Source of the DNA: Roseobacter litoralis Och 149 | GTDB taxonomy: Bacteria > Pseudomonadota > Alphaproteobacteria > Rhodobacterales > Rhodobacteraceae | Length of the DNA: 64,000 bases | Reading direction: 5' to 3' | Assembly: GCF_000154785.2 (NCBI RefSeq) | Contig: NC_015730.1 | Location: 2,418,001 to 2,482,000, forward strand | Shown: positions 37,549 through 45,245 of the stretch, in pieces | How the letters are laid out: the number at the start of each line of letters is the position of its first letter | How positions within the stretch are numbered: the stretch's first letter is position 1 | The notes under the pieces: generated by a model | The model's input: only the letters and a program-made list of their open reading frames with translations | Told to the model about the DNA's origin: nothing | Database searches by the model: none | Translations under genes and position numbers: made by a program

Positions 37549-38331
37549 ATGAAAATCGCAACGTTCAACATAAACGGCATCAAAGCGCGCATCGATGCCC
37601 TGCCCGCATGGTTGAAAGAAGCGCAGCCCGACGTCGCCCTGCTACAGGAGATAAAGTCCGTGGACGAGGCCTTCCCGCGCTCGGTGTTCGAGGACATGGG
37701 CTACAACCTTGAAACCCACGGTCAAAAAAGTTTCAACGGGGTCGCGATCCTGTCCAAACTGCCGCTGGAAGATGTCACAAGGGGCCTGCCCGGCGATGAA
37801 TCGGATGAGCAGGCGCGCTATATCGAGGCGACCGTCATGGGGGACACCGCGCCGGTGCGGGTCTGCGGGTTGTATCTGCCCAACGGAAACCCGGCACCCG
37901 GACCGAAGTACGATTACAAACTGGACTGGATGGCGCGGCTATATGATCGCGTCAAAGAGCTATTGGCCGATGAAACCACATTTGTGATGGCGGGGGATTA
38001 CAATATCATTCCGCAAGCCGAGGATGCGGCCAAACCGGAGAGCTGGCGCGATGACGCGCTGTTCCGGCTGGAAAGCCGGACCGCGTTTCGCAAACTGATC
38101 AACCTTGGCCTGACGGAGGCCTTCCGCGCCCGGACGGCGGGCCCCGGACACTACAGCTTCTGGGACTATCAGGCGGGGGCGTGGAACCGCAACAATGGTA
38201 TCCGCATTGACCACCTGCTGCTTAGCCCGCAGGCGGCGGACATGCTGGTGGATTGCCAGATCGACAAGGACGTAAGAGGTCGGGACAAGCCCTCTGACCA
38301 CGTTCCCGTCTGGATCGATCTGGCCGCCTGA
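37549..38331 (+). CDS. xthA: Exodeoxyribonuclease III
   Basis: Mg2+-dependent AP endonuclease and 3'-5' exonuclease of base-excision repair, 260 aa. Motifs: MKIATFNINGIKAR, LLQEIKSVDEAFP (Glu metal ligand), GLYLPNGNPAPGPKYDYK, VMAGDYNIIP, and the C-terminal RIDHLLLSP and DKPSDHVPVWI. Divergent from the repeat-peptide operon; its stop abuts that of the DUF533 gene tail to tail. Confidence 0.96.
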   Translation: MKIATFNINGIKARIDALPAWLKEAQPDVALLQEIKSVDEAFPRSVFEDMGYNLETHGQKSFNGVAILSKLPLEDVTRGLPGDESDEQARYIEATVMGDTAPVRVCGLYLPNGNPAPGPKYDYKLDWMARLYDRVKELLADETTFVMAGDYNIIPQAEDAAKPESWRDDALFRLESRTAFRKLINLGLTEAFRARTAGPGHYSFWDYQAGAWNRNNGIRIDHLLLSPQAADMLVDCQIDKDVRGRDKPSDHVPVWIDLAA

Positions 38332-39060
38332 TCAGGTATAAAGCCGCGGCACACCAAGGCTGTCATGGATTTTATTGGCCGTATCAGGCGTGATGCCTAA
38401 CCCTTCTGCGAGGGCATGAAGGTATTGCCCCTCAGCCTGATTGTCAGGGCTGATCGCGTTGAGCGACATCGTATAAACCTGAGTTTCCAACCCGCGCGGC
38501 GTGTCAGATGCGAGCGCCTGCGCGCTGACCGGTTCTGCGAGGATTTTCTGCACCACTTCCATGTCAGACGGATCACCATCTTGCAGAGCGTCCAGCAGCT
38601 TGGCTTTTTCGTCGGCGTCAATATCCCCATCTGCGCGGGCGGCCTGCGTCATTGCCCGCAACATCAGGCGCGCGACCTCCTCTTCGTCCGGCTCCGTCGC
38701 GGGATTGTCCTGATTGATCAGACTTTCGAAGCCACCAGCCGCATCACCACCGCGCGCGCCAGCCAGACTGCCCAGCAGACCCCCCAAGCCCCCTAGGCCA
38801 CCAGCAGCGCCAGCGGCCGATGCTCCACCACCGCCCGTTAGTTGACCCAGAATGTCCCCAAGGCCGCCCGATGCCCCACCAAGACCGCTGCCGCCCCCCA
38901 ATTGACCCAACAGATCGCCCAAGCCGCCCGAGTTATTCGCGCCACCTCCGCCAAGGCTTTTCATCATGGATCCGATTCCACCCTGCTTTTGCACCGCTTC
39001 CATCCCTTTCGCGACGGCAAAGCCGATGGCCATTTTCGTGACCGTGTTCATCAAAGACAT
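38332..39060 (-). CDS. DUF533 / TerB-like protein with a Gly-rich N-terminal half
   Basis: A 242-aa protein. Residues about 30-110 are Gly/Ala/Leu-rich with repeated LGDLLGQL-type units; residues about 125-242 form a helical acidic domain (RAMTQAARADGDIDADEKAKLL, then AEGLGITPDTANKIHDSLG) of the DUF533/TerB type, which has a calcium- or metal-binding loop in related proteins. Family members are inner-membrane-associated stress proteins of unclear role. Its stop directly adjoins the xthA stop. Confidence 0.8.
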   Translation of the reverse strand: MSLMNTVTKMAIGFAVAKGMEAVQKQGGIGSMMKSLGGGGANNSGGLGDLLGQLGGGSGLGGASGGLGDILGQLTGGGGASAAGAAGGLGGLGGLLGSLAGARGGDAAGGFESLINQDNPATEPDEEEVARLMLRAMTQAARADGDIDADEKAKLLDALQDGDPSDMEVVQKILAEPVSAQALASDTPRGLETQVYTMSLNAISPDNQAEGQYLHALAEGLGITPDTANKIHDSLGVPRLYT

Positions 39061-39196
39061 CAGATACTCCCACCTTAATCATACTGCATTTGCTATAGAA
39101 CCATCATGCAGAGAACGGGTTCCCGCGTCCACCAGCATCGCCCTGCCCACCCGGCGGAGCCCACGACATCTATTGCTTCGCAGTTTCAAAAGCGGG

Positions 39197-39781
39197 TCAG
39201 GCCTGCAGTTCGGCATCCCAATACAGAAAGTCCATCCAGCTTTCATGCAAGTGGTTCGGCGGGAATTTGCGGCCCATGTTGCGTAATTCTTCGGCGCCGG
39301 GCTGGCGCGGTGGTTTGCGCAGTGACAGCCCCGTGCGATGCAGCGGTTTCGCCCCTTTTTTCAGGTTGCACGGGCTGCAGGCTGCGACAACATTCTGCCA
39401 GCTTGTCACCCCACCGGAGGCACGCGGCACCACGTGGTCAAAGGTCAGGTCGCCCCGCGCACCGCAGTATTGGCACCTGAATTCATCCCTCAGAAATAAA
39501 TTAAAGCGCGTGAAGGCCACGCGCTTTTGAGGTTTCACGTAGTCTTTGAGGACCACGACGGAAGGTATGCGTATTTCGGTACTCGGCGATCTTACGATGT
39601 CGTCGTATTCAGCCACGATGTCGACGCGATCCAGCCACGCCGCTTTGACAGCATCCTGCCAGGGCCAGAGCGACAGAGGATAATAGCTGAGCGGTCGGTA
39701 ATCCGCGTTGAGCACCAATGCTGGCCTGTGTTTGAGGCTCGCCGGGTTACGTGTGAATTCTACTCTGAAATCGCCGTCCAT
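39197..39781 (-). CDS. HNH endonuclease family protein
   Basis: A 194-aa protein with an HNH/zinc-finger nuclease core: CQYCGARGDLTFDHVVPRAS, then NVVAACSPCNLKKG, i.e. two CxxC zinc pairs flanking the catalytic DH. The N-terminal 95 residues (VLNADYRPLSYYPLSLWPWQD) are typical of a widespread chromosomal HNH family whose members act on DNA in repair or recombination rather than as homing enzymes. No restriction methylase is near. Confidence 0.88.
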   Translation of the reverse strand: MDGDFRVEFTRNPASLKHRPALVLNADYRPLSYYPLSLWPWQDAVKAAWLDRVDIVAEYDDIVRSPSTEIRIPSVVVLKDYVKPQKRVAFTRFNLFLRDEFRCQYCGARGDLTFDHVVPRASGGVTSWQNVVAACSPCNLKKGAKPLHRTGLSLRKPPRQPGAEELRNMGRKFPPNHLHESWMDFLYWDAELQA

Positions 39782-39935
39782 AAATCTACTGCACCTTTGC
39801 CGTTCCGCGTCCGGTCCGGCAGGCCAGTCCCACCGATAGGCTGACTATATCTCGTGGTTTTTGTCTGACAAGCCCTTCCTGCACCACAATATGTCGCAGT
39901 TTTCTTACGATGCTTATGTCACAGGCAGATGACAG

Positions 39936-39944
39936 TTATCCACA
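39936..39944 (+). promoter_or_regulatory. Single exact DnaA-box sequence
   Basis: TTATCCACA in the intergenic region before the VOC-family gene. A single box is weak evidence; it is recorded because the sequence is identical to the two at 37.3 kb. Confidence 0.25.
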
Positions 39945-40059
39945 AGCCTCGTTGCAACGTCCGGAATGCGATATTCGGCAATGGCTGCGGAGCATGATCT
40001 TGCTCAAAGCCCACTTTTGTTTACGGTTGCGCAGGCAGGAAATACACAATTGGCAGGTT

Positions 40060-40410
40060 ATGATGGAAAACGACGCGCGCGTGACACTGGACTACATCGA
40101 ATTCACATCGCCCGAGCTGGAAAAGACGCAGGCGTTTTTCGCCGATGCCTTCGGGTGGCAGTTTGTGGACTACGGCGATGATTACCGCGACATTCAGGGC
40201 GCCGGGATCGGCGGCGGCATTGAGCGGGGTGCTTTGCGCGCGCCCCTACCGGTGCTTAAGACCGACGACCTTGAAGGCATGTTGGGGGTCGTCAAAAAGG
40301 CAGGTGCTCAAATAACCGCCGACATCTTTGACTTTCCCGGCGGACGCCGATTTCAGTTCATTGAACCAGGCGGCAGCGAAATGGCCATCTGGAGCGAGAC
40401 GAAAGCTTAA
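40060..40410 (+). CDS. Glyoxalase/bleomycin-resistance (VOC) superfamily protein
   Basis: A 116-aa single-unit VOC protein: TLDYIEFTSPELEKTQAFFADAFGWQFVDYG, then RRFQFIEPGGSEMAIW at the end with the usual terminal metal-side Glu. Likely a small metal-dependent lyase, isomerase or binding protein, substrate unknown. The start at 40060 (MMENDARV) is preferred because the upstream in-frame stretch has no family similarity. Confidence 0.8.
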   Translation: MMENDARVTLDYIEFTSPELEKTQAFFADAFGWQFVDYGDDYRDIQGAGIGGGIERGALRAPLPVLKTDDLEGMLGVVKKAGAQITADIFDFPGGRRFQFIEPGGSEMAIWSETKA

Positions 40411-41072
40411 AGGTTCAGTTTGTCGCGCATGAACGCCAAGGCCACCGACAGACCATCCGGCGCGATACCGTGCCCTGTGCCTTTCATAATATGGGCGAAA
40501 ACATCTTTCCACCCGGCCTCCTGCAGGGCTTCGGCAGCTTGCGGCAGCGACTGCGGCGGCACGACGTCATCTGCATCGCCATGCACCAGCAGCACCGGTG
40601 GGCGCACCAGCGCCTCATCCGCGAGCGTCTCAGGGGCCAGCAAGCGGCCGGAAAAGGCGACGATACCGGCAATTTCATCTTCTCTGCGCGGGGCCACATG
40701 CAGCGCCATCATCGACCCTTGCGAAAAGCCGAACAGCACGACCTGTTCGGGCAGCACGTCTTCGTCTACCATCAGCGCGTCCAGAAACGCGTTCAGATCC
40801 TCGACGGCCTGCGCCATCCCGCGCATTGATTCCTCCTCGGAGGACCCATCAATCCAGGGAATCGGAAACCACTGAAACCCGAAAGGCGCGCCCGCGCAGG
40901 CCTCGGGCGCATCCGGCGCCACAAAGAGCGTATCCGGCAGATGTTCGCTCAGCGGATCGGCCAGCCCCAAAAGGTCTGCACCATTGGCCCCGTAGCCGTG
41001 CAAAAAGACCACGATTGAGCGTGTTTCGCCAGAGGCGGCGGCGCGACGTTCTGCGTTTAAAACCCGTGTCAT
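40407..41072 (-). CDS. Alpha/beta-hydrolase, carboxylesterase/phospholipase type
   Basis: A 221-aa serine hydrolase with oxyanion HGYGANGADL, nucleophile in FGFSQGSMMALH, acid Asp in VHGDADDVVP and catalytic His in GTGHGIAPDG. The family cleaves short-chain esters or lysophospholipids. Its start overlaps the alkA stop (ATGA); third gene of the cobK-alkA-esterase unit. The convergent VOC gene overlaps its stop by 4 nt. Confidence 0.9.
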   Translation of the reverse strand: MTRVLNAERRAAASGETRSIVVFLHGYGANGADLLGLADPLSEHLPDTLFVAPDAPEACAGAPFGFQWFPIPWIDGSSEEESMRGMAQAVEDLNAFLDALMVDEDVLPEQVVLFGFSQGSMMALHVAPRREDEIAGIVAFSGRLLAPETLADEALVRPPVLLVHGDADDVVPPQSLPQAAEALQEAGWKDVFAHIMKGTGHGIAPDGLSVALAFMRDKLNL

Positions 41073-41698
41073 GTGATCCCTTCACGTTGCTTGACCACGC
41101 GGTAGTACGCAAACAAGAGCCGCGCTGCAACCGACCGCCATGGCGACCATGCATCAGCCATCTCGCGCAGCGCGCGTTCCTTGGGGCGCGCCTCAAGAGC
41201 ATAAAGGCTGCGCGCCGCTTCCTGCAGGGCCAGATCGCCCGGCGCGAAAACATCCGCGCGCCCAAGGCTGAACATCGCATAGATTTCCGCCGTCCAGTTT
41301 CCGATGCCGGGCACCGCCACAAGCGTCTTGATCACGTCACTGTCGGGCAAGCTGCGCAAAGCATCGTAGTTGATATCGGCACCGGCCAGCGCATGGGCAT
41401 AGCGGATCTTTTGTCGGCTGAGACCAAGCGCGCGCAGATCATCTTCGCGAGCGGCCTGCACAGTGGCCGGATCAACCATCCCCGCCGCTTCCAGTTTGGA
41501 CCAGATCGCCCGTGCTGAGGCGACGCTGACCTGCTGGCTGACAATCGCACTCAGCAGTTGCGCGAACCCATCGGGGCGGCGTCGCAGCGGCAAGGGGCCG
41601 GTCTGCGCCAACGCATAGGCCAGACGCGGGCAAGCTTTTGACAGCCAAAGGGCGCCCTCGGCCACATCCCTGTCTGTTTCAATCACTCGGCCAGTCAT
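41069..41698 (-). CDS. alkA: DNA-3-methyladenine glycosylase II (HhH-GPD superfamily)
   Basis: Base-excision glycosylase removing alkylated bases; 209 aa from the ATG at 41698, which overlaps the cobK stop by 4 nt. The helix-hairpin-helix LVAVPGIGNWTAEIYAM is followed by the catalytic Asp in FAPGDLALQEA, with SQQVSVASARAIW in the N-terminal helical part. A longer upstream frame overlaps cobK and is rejected. Confidence 0.92.
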   Translation of the reverse strand: MTGRVIETDRDVAEGALWLSKACPRLAYALAQTGPLPLRRRPDGFAQLLSAIVSQQVSVASARAIWSKLEAAGMVDPATVQAAREDDLRALGLSRQKIRYAHALAGADINYDALRSLPDSDVIKTLVAVPGIGNWTAEIYAMFSLGRADVFAPGDLALQEAARSLYALEARPKERALREMADAWSPWRSVAARLLFAYYRVVKQREGIT

Positions 41699-42441
41699 CC
41701 CTGATCCGCCTCCCAGGCCAGCGCTTCGACCACGGTCTCGACCTGCGCTACGTGCGCGGGGCAAACGGGCCGTTCGATCATCAGAACCGGCAGGCTGCGC
41801 GCGCGGGCCGCCAGCAGTTTGGACATGCTGGCCGCGCCCCCGACGTTACGACAGATCAGATGCGTGATGTGCAATTCAGCGAACTGGTTTTCCTCCTGAA
41901 ACTGAGAGAACGGCGGGGTGCCGGGCACGAAAGTCACAAAGGCAAAAGGGGGCGGTGCGGAAACGCTATGTGTTTGGCGCATATAGAGCCGATGCCCGCT
42001 GAACGTCTCATAGGCGGGCAGGCTCAGCCACCCTGTGTTGCTGAAGACGCGCGCGGTTGGCGGGACAGAGGGGGCCGCCGCCTCAACGGAGGGGAAAGAG
42101 ATCCAGCGATCCCGCAGGGTGGCTTGCCAGGGCGGGCGCAACAGCCGCAGATATCTGATCCCTTGTGTGACGCAGACCTCGCTTGCCATGCTGCTTATGT
42201 CATCATCAAAGGCGTGGCTTGCGTCAATAACGGTGCCTACCCGCTGGTCCTGCATCCAGCCCCATAAGGCGTCCGCGCTTTGGAACCGGCCCAGTCTGGT
42301 GGGCACGCGCAAGGCATCGAAAATGCGTTCTTCTTCCGGCAGGCTTGCGACCACCCGCCGCCCGCGGGCCAAAAGGCCGTTGACAACAGCATGCGCTTCC
42401 CGTGCGCCCGCCATGACAAGTGTTGTGGATTCATGCCTCAT
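41695..42441 (-). CDS. cobK: Precorrin-6A reductase
   Basis: Reduces precorrin-6A in aerobic cobalamin ring synthesis, NADPH-dependent, 248 aa. Segments AGAREAHAVVNGLLARGR, VIDASHAF, YLRLLRPPWQ, and ITHLICRNVGGAASMSKLLA fit the CobK/CbiJ family. The other cob genes are not in the window, so it is a detached member. The organism also encodes a B12-dependent ribonucleotide reductase (nrdJ), consistent with B12 synthesis. Start chosen at 42441 (MRHESTTLVM). Confidence 0.9.
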   Translation of the reverse strand: MRHESTTLVMAGAREAHAVVNGLLARGRRVVASLPEEERIFDALRVPTRLGRFQSADALWGWMQDQRVGTVIDASHAFDDDISSMASEVCVTQGIRYLRLLRPPWQATLRDRWISFPSVEAAAPSVPPTARVFSNTGWLSLPAYETFSGHRLYMRQTHSVSAPPPFAFVTFVPGTPPFSQFQEENQFAELHITHLICRNVGGAASMSKLLAARARSLPVLMIERPVCPAHVAQVETVVEALAWEADQG

Positions 42442-42517
42442 GGCTGCGACTTTACGACTATGGCGCAGGTGAGCAAGGGGCTTGCCCAACGCAATGATTT
42501 AGCAGTACGCAAGGGCC

Positions 42518-43729
42518 ATGGAAGCCACGTTGGAAAATCGCGCAAAGCGCAATGTTATAGTGCTGGTACTGGCGCAAGCTGTGCTCGGCGCGCAAATGCC
42601 GATGCTGTTCATCATCGGTGGGCTGGCCGGGCAATCGCTTGCCTCCAACGTCTGTTTTGCGACCTTGCCGATTACGCTGATCGTGCTGGGCTCGATGGTT
42701 GCTGCGACGCCGATTTCCGGCATTATGCAACGATATGGGCGGCGCGCCGGTTTCATGGTCGGGGCCTGTGCGGGTGCAGCGGGCGGTGCCATCGGGGCCT
42801 ATGGGCTTTACACCGCGTCCTTTCCGATTTTCCTGCTGGGCAGCTTTATCACGGGCATCTACATGTCCGCGCATGGGTTTTACCGCTTTGCGGCTGCGGA
42901 TACGGCCTCGGATGCATACCGCCCCAAGGCGATTTCCTATGTGATGGCGGGCGGGTTGGCCGCAGCGATCATCGGGCCGCAGTTGGTCAAAGTCACAGCG
43001 GACGCCTATGTCATCCCGTTTATGGGCACCTATGGCGCGATCATCGTGTTGAACGTGGTCGGATCGCTGCTGTTTTTCGCGCTGGATATACCCACACCCC
43101 CTGCCCCGCGCGCTGACAGCCCGGCAGGCCGCACAAGGTGGGAGCTGATCACCACACCGCGGATCGCTGTGGCGGTCATCTGTGCCACGGTGACCTATGC
43201 GCTGATGAACCTTGTGATGACATCCACCCCGCTGGCCGTTGTCGGCTGCGGGTATACGACGGGCAATGCGGCCGATGTGGTCACGGCGCATGTGCTGGCG
43301 ATGTATGTGCCCTCGTTCTTTACCGGACATCTGATCGCGCGTTTTGGCACGCAGCGGATCATGGCGATCGGGTTGTTCATTCTGGCGGTTGCCGGTGGCG
43401 TGGCACTGGCTGGCGTTGCACTTGGGAACTTCTTTTTCGCGCTCATCCTGTTGGGGTTGGGCTGGAACTTCGGCTTTATCGGCGCAACCACGATGCTCTC
43501 TGAGGAGCACAGCGTGGAGGAGCGCGGACGGATGCAGGGGCTGAATGACCTGATCCTGTTTGGCGGGGTCACGCTGGCGTCGCTGTCCTCGGGTGGGTTA
43601 ATGAACTGTTCCGGCGGATCGCCACAGGAAGGCTGGATGGCGGTCAATATCGCGATGGTGCCTTTTATCGCTTTGGCAGGCGCATCCCTGATCTGGTTGA
43701 TGATGCGCCCCAAAACCCAAGCCGCCTGA
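42518..43729 (+). CDS. Major facilitator superfamily transporter
   Basis: A 403-aa inner-membrane transporter with 12 predicted helices. The helix 2-3 loop GIMQRYGRRAGFM fits the MFS GxxxxRxGRR motif, and HLIARFGTQRIM is its second-half counterpart. The substrate is unknown; family members move drugs, sugars or metabolites. Convergent with the squalene/phytoene-synthase-like gene. Confidence 0.88.
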   Translation: MEATLENRAKRNVIVLVLAQAVLGAQMPMLFIIGGLAGQSLASNVCFATLPITLIVLGSMVAATPISGIMQRYGRRAGFMVGACAGAAGGAIGAYGLYTASFPIFLLGSFITGIYMSAHGFYRFAAADTASDAYRPKAISYVMAGGLAAAIIGPQLVKVTADAYVIPFMGTYGAIIVLNVVGSLLFFALDIPTPPAPRADSPAGRTRWELITTPRIAVAVICATVTYALMNLVMTSTPLAVVGCGYTTGNAADVVTAHVLAMYVPSFFTGHLIARFGTQRIMAIGLFILAVAGGVALAGVALGNFFFALILLGLGWNFGFIGATTMLSEEHSVEERGRMQGLNDLILFGGVTLASLSSGGLMNCSGGSPQEGWMAVNIAMVPFIALAGASLIWLMMRPKTQAA

Positions 43730-43746
43730 GCGCGCATCGGTCGAAA

Positions 43747-44526
43747 TCAGGACCAGCGCCATAAAAGTGCTGCGCGCCGCATCGGGTGAACCTGCAGGTC
43801 CCCAACCGCCACGCGTCGCGGATCCTGTACCACCTGTTTCAGAAGGCTCCGGGTAACAAACGCCTCGGTGATGGCAGGTTTCGCCGCATCCCCCAAGGTG
43901 CGTTTCAGCAGCTTTGGTGCAGGCAGCGCATCGAGTGCCGCGCGCGCAAGATCGGCGATTGCCTCCGCGCGGCCATCAACCAAGGGAATGCGACTGTGCG
44001 CTTCCAACGCGGGCACGGCCTGCAAAAACCGCGCAAGCCCCGTGGCGCGACCGCAGGCCCGTACCATGGCTTCCGCATCGCCCTGCGGGGTCAGGTCCGG
44101 GTCGAGCGCGCAGGCCGCAACCCACATCAAACCGGCAGCCGTTTCGTTGAGGTAATTGTCAAAATGTGCAGCGTCCTCAAAGGCATCCTTGTAGATATCC
44201 CAGCGCCGGGCCGCGACAAGCCGGTCAAGCACCTGCGTTGCCGGTTCTGACAGAAAACCGCTCAGCGGGGTGACGACCTCATGGCGGCGGACCTGCGCGC
44301 CCTGCCCGATTTCCTCAAGCACATCGCGCCACCATTGCAGGCGCATCTCGGCAATCATGGTCTCTTGCGTCAGCCAAGGGGCGCGCGAAACCTCGACGTT
44401 GAAGGCATAAAGCACAAAGAGGACGGCGCGCGCCGCAACCGGGCTTGCCATGACGGCGGCGAACCGGTCCGGGTCTGCCTTTTCCACGATAGCGGCGCAG
44501 GCGGTCACATCCGCATCAAAGCTCAT
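43747..44526 (-). CDS. Squalene/phytoene synthase family protein
   Basis: A 259-aa helical protein of the trans-isoprenyl synthase head-to-head family: VLYAFNVEVSR and MRLQWWRDVLEEI in the first half, ACGRATGLARFLQAVPALEA in the second. The aspartate-rich DxxxD motifs of true phytoene or squalene synthases are only partly recognisable, and short forms like this often resemble the mitochondrial assembly factor NDUFAF6. Catalytic terpene synthesis is thus uncertain. Its start overlaps the methyltransferase stop by 4 nt. Confidence 0.82.
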   Translation of the reverse strand: MSFDADVTACAAIVEKADPDRFAAVMASPVAARAVLFVLYAFNVEVSRAPWLTQETMIAEMRLQWWRDVLEEIGQGAQVRRHEVVTPLSGFLSEPATQVLDRLVAARRWDIYKDAFEDAAHFDNYLNETAAGLMWVAACALDPDLTPQGDAEAMVRACGRATGLARFLQAVPALEAHSRIPLVDGRAEAIADLARAALDALPAPKLLKRTLGDAAKPAITEAFVTRSLLKQVVQDPRRVAVGDLQVHPMRRAALLWRWS

Positions 44527-45245
44527 CGCGGGCGCACCACAGACAGCAAGTAGCCAAATTCATGTCTTGCCGCGCGCCACAGCGCCGCTTCGGCCTCTGC
44601 TTCGTCCAGCACTTCCGTCAGCGCGCCTGACGCGTTGGGTCGCAATTGACTGATCCGCTGATCGAGGGGGCCATAGTAGTCTTCCCAAGCCTTGTCAGAG
44701 AGATGCCGTGTTGCCACGCAGTCATAGCCTGCGGCATCAATCTGCGCCCTGAGACCTGCCTCATCGGTCATTTCGGGGTAGTCTGCCCAGCCCTCTTGCG
44801 CCGCTGGCGACGGGGTATCTGTGCGCCAATAGACCTGCGAAAACGCAATTGCGCCGCCCGGAGCGAGGGCCGTGCGCCACGCCTCCAGCGCTTTGGTCAC
44901 GCCCAGAAAGTAAACCGCACCGGCGCACCAGATGAAATCAAACGGGCCGGTCAGCGCGGTCATATCGCCGCAAAAGATCGTTGTGCGGGGGTCGTCACCG
45001 TGGCTGTCCTGCGCTTGCTGCACAAACGCGTCCACCTTATCGAGTGCGCTGACATGTCCCCGCGGGGCGGCCTTAAGCAATGCCGGGATATCCGCGCCGG
45101 GGCCGCAGGCTGCGTCGCAGATCAAGGCATCCGGTTTCACGCCTGCAACCTCTGCCGCCCATGCAACCTCCTGCGCCTCCCCCGGTCCTTCGCGGGGCAG
45201 GCCGCGGTGCAATTGGAAAAACGCGTCCCAATAGGCCTGCGTCAT
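44523..45245 (-). CDS. Class I SAM-dependent methyltransferase
   Basis: A 240-aa methyltransferase: motif I DAACGPGADIPALL (about residues 44-57), acidic end of strand 2 in SALDKVDA, and FDIWCAGAVYFL-type motif IV (FDFIWCAGAVYFLG). The substrate is unknown; small-molecule type. The start at 45245 overlaps the cimA stop (ATGA), and the next gene overlaps its own stop, so cimA-methyltransferase-phytoene-like are translationally linked. Confidence 0.88.
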   Translation of the reverse strand: MTQAYWDAFFQLHRGLPREGPGEAQEVAWAAEVAGVKPDALICDAACGPGADIPALLKAAPRGHVSALDKVDAFVQQAQDSHGDDPRTTIFCGDMTALTGPFDFIWCAGAVYFLGVTKALEAWRTALAPGGAIAFSQVYWRTDTPSPAAQEGWADYPEMTDEAGLRAQIDAAGYDCVATRHLSDKAWEDYYGPLDQRISQLRPNASGALTEVLDEAEAEAALWRAARHEFGYLLSVVRPR

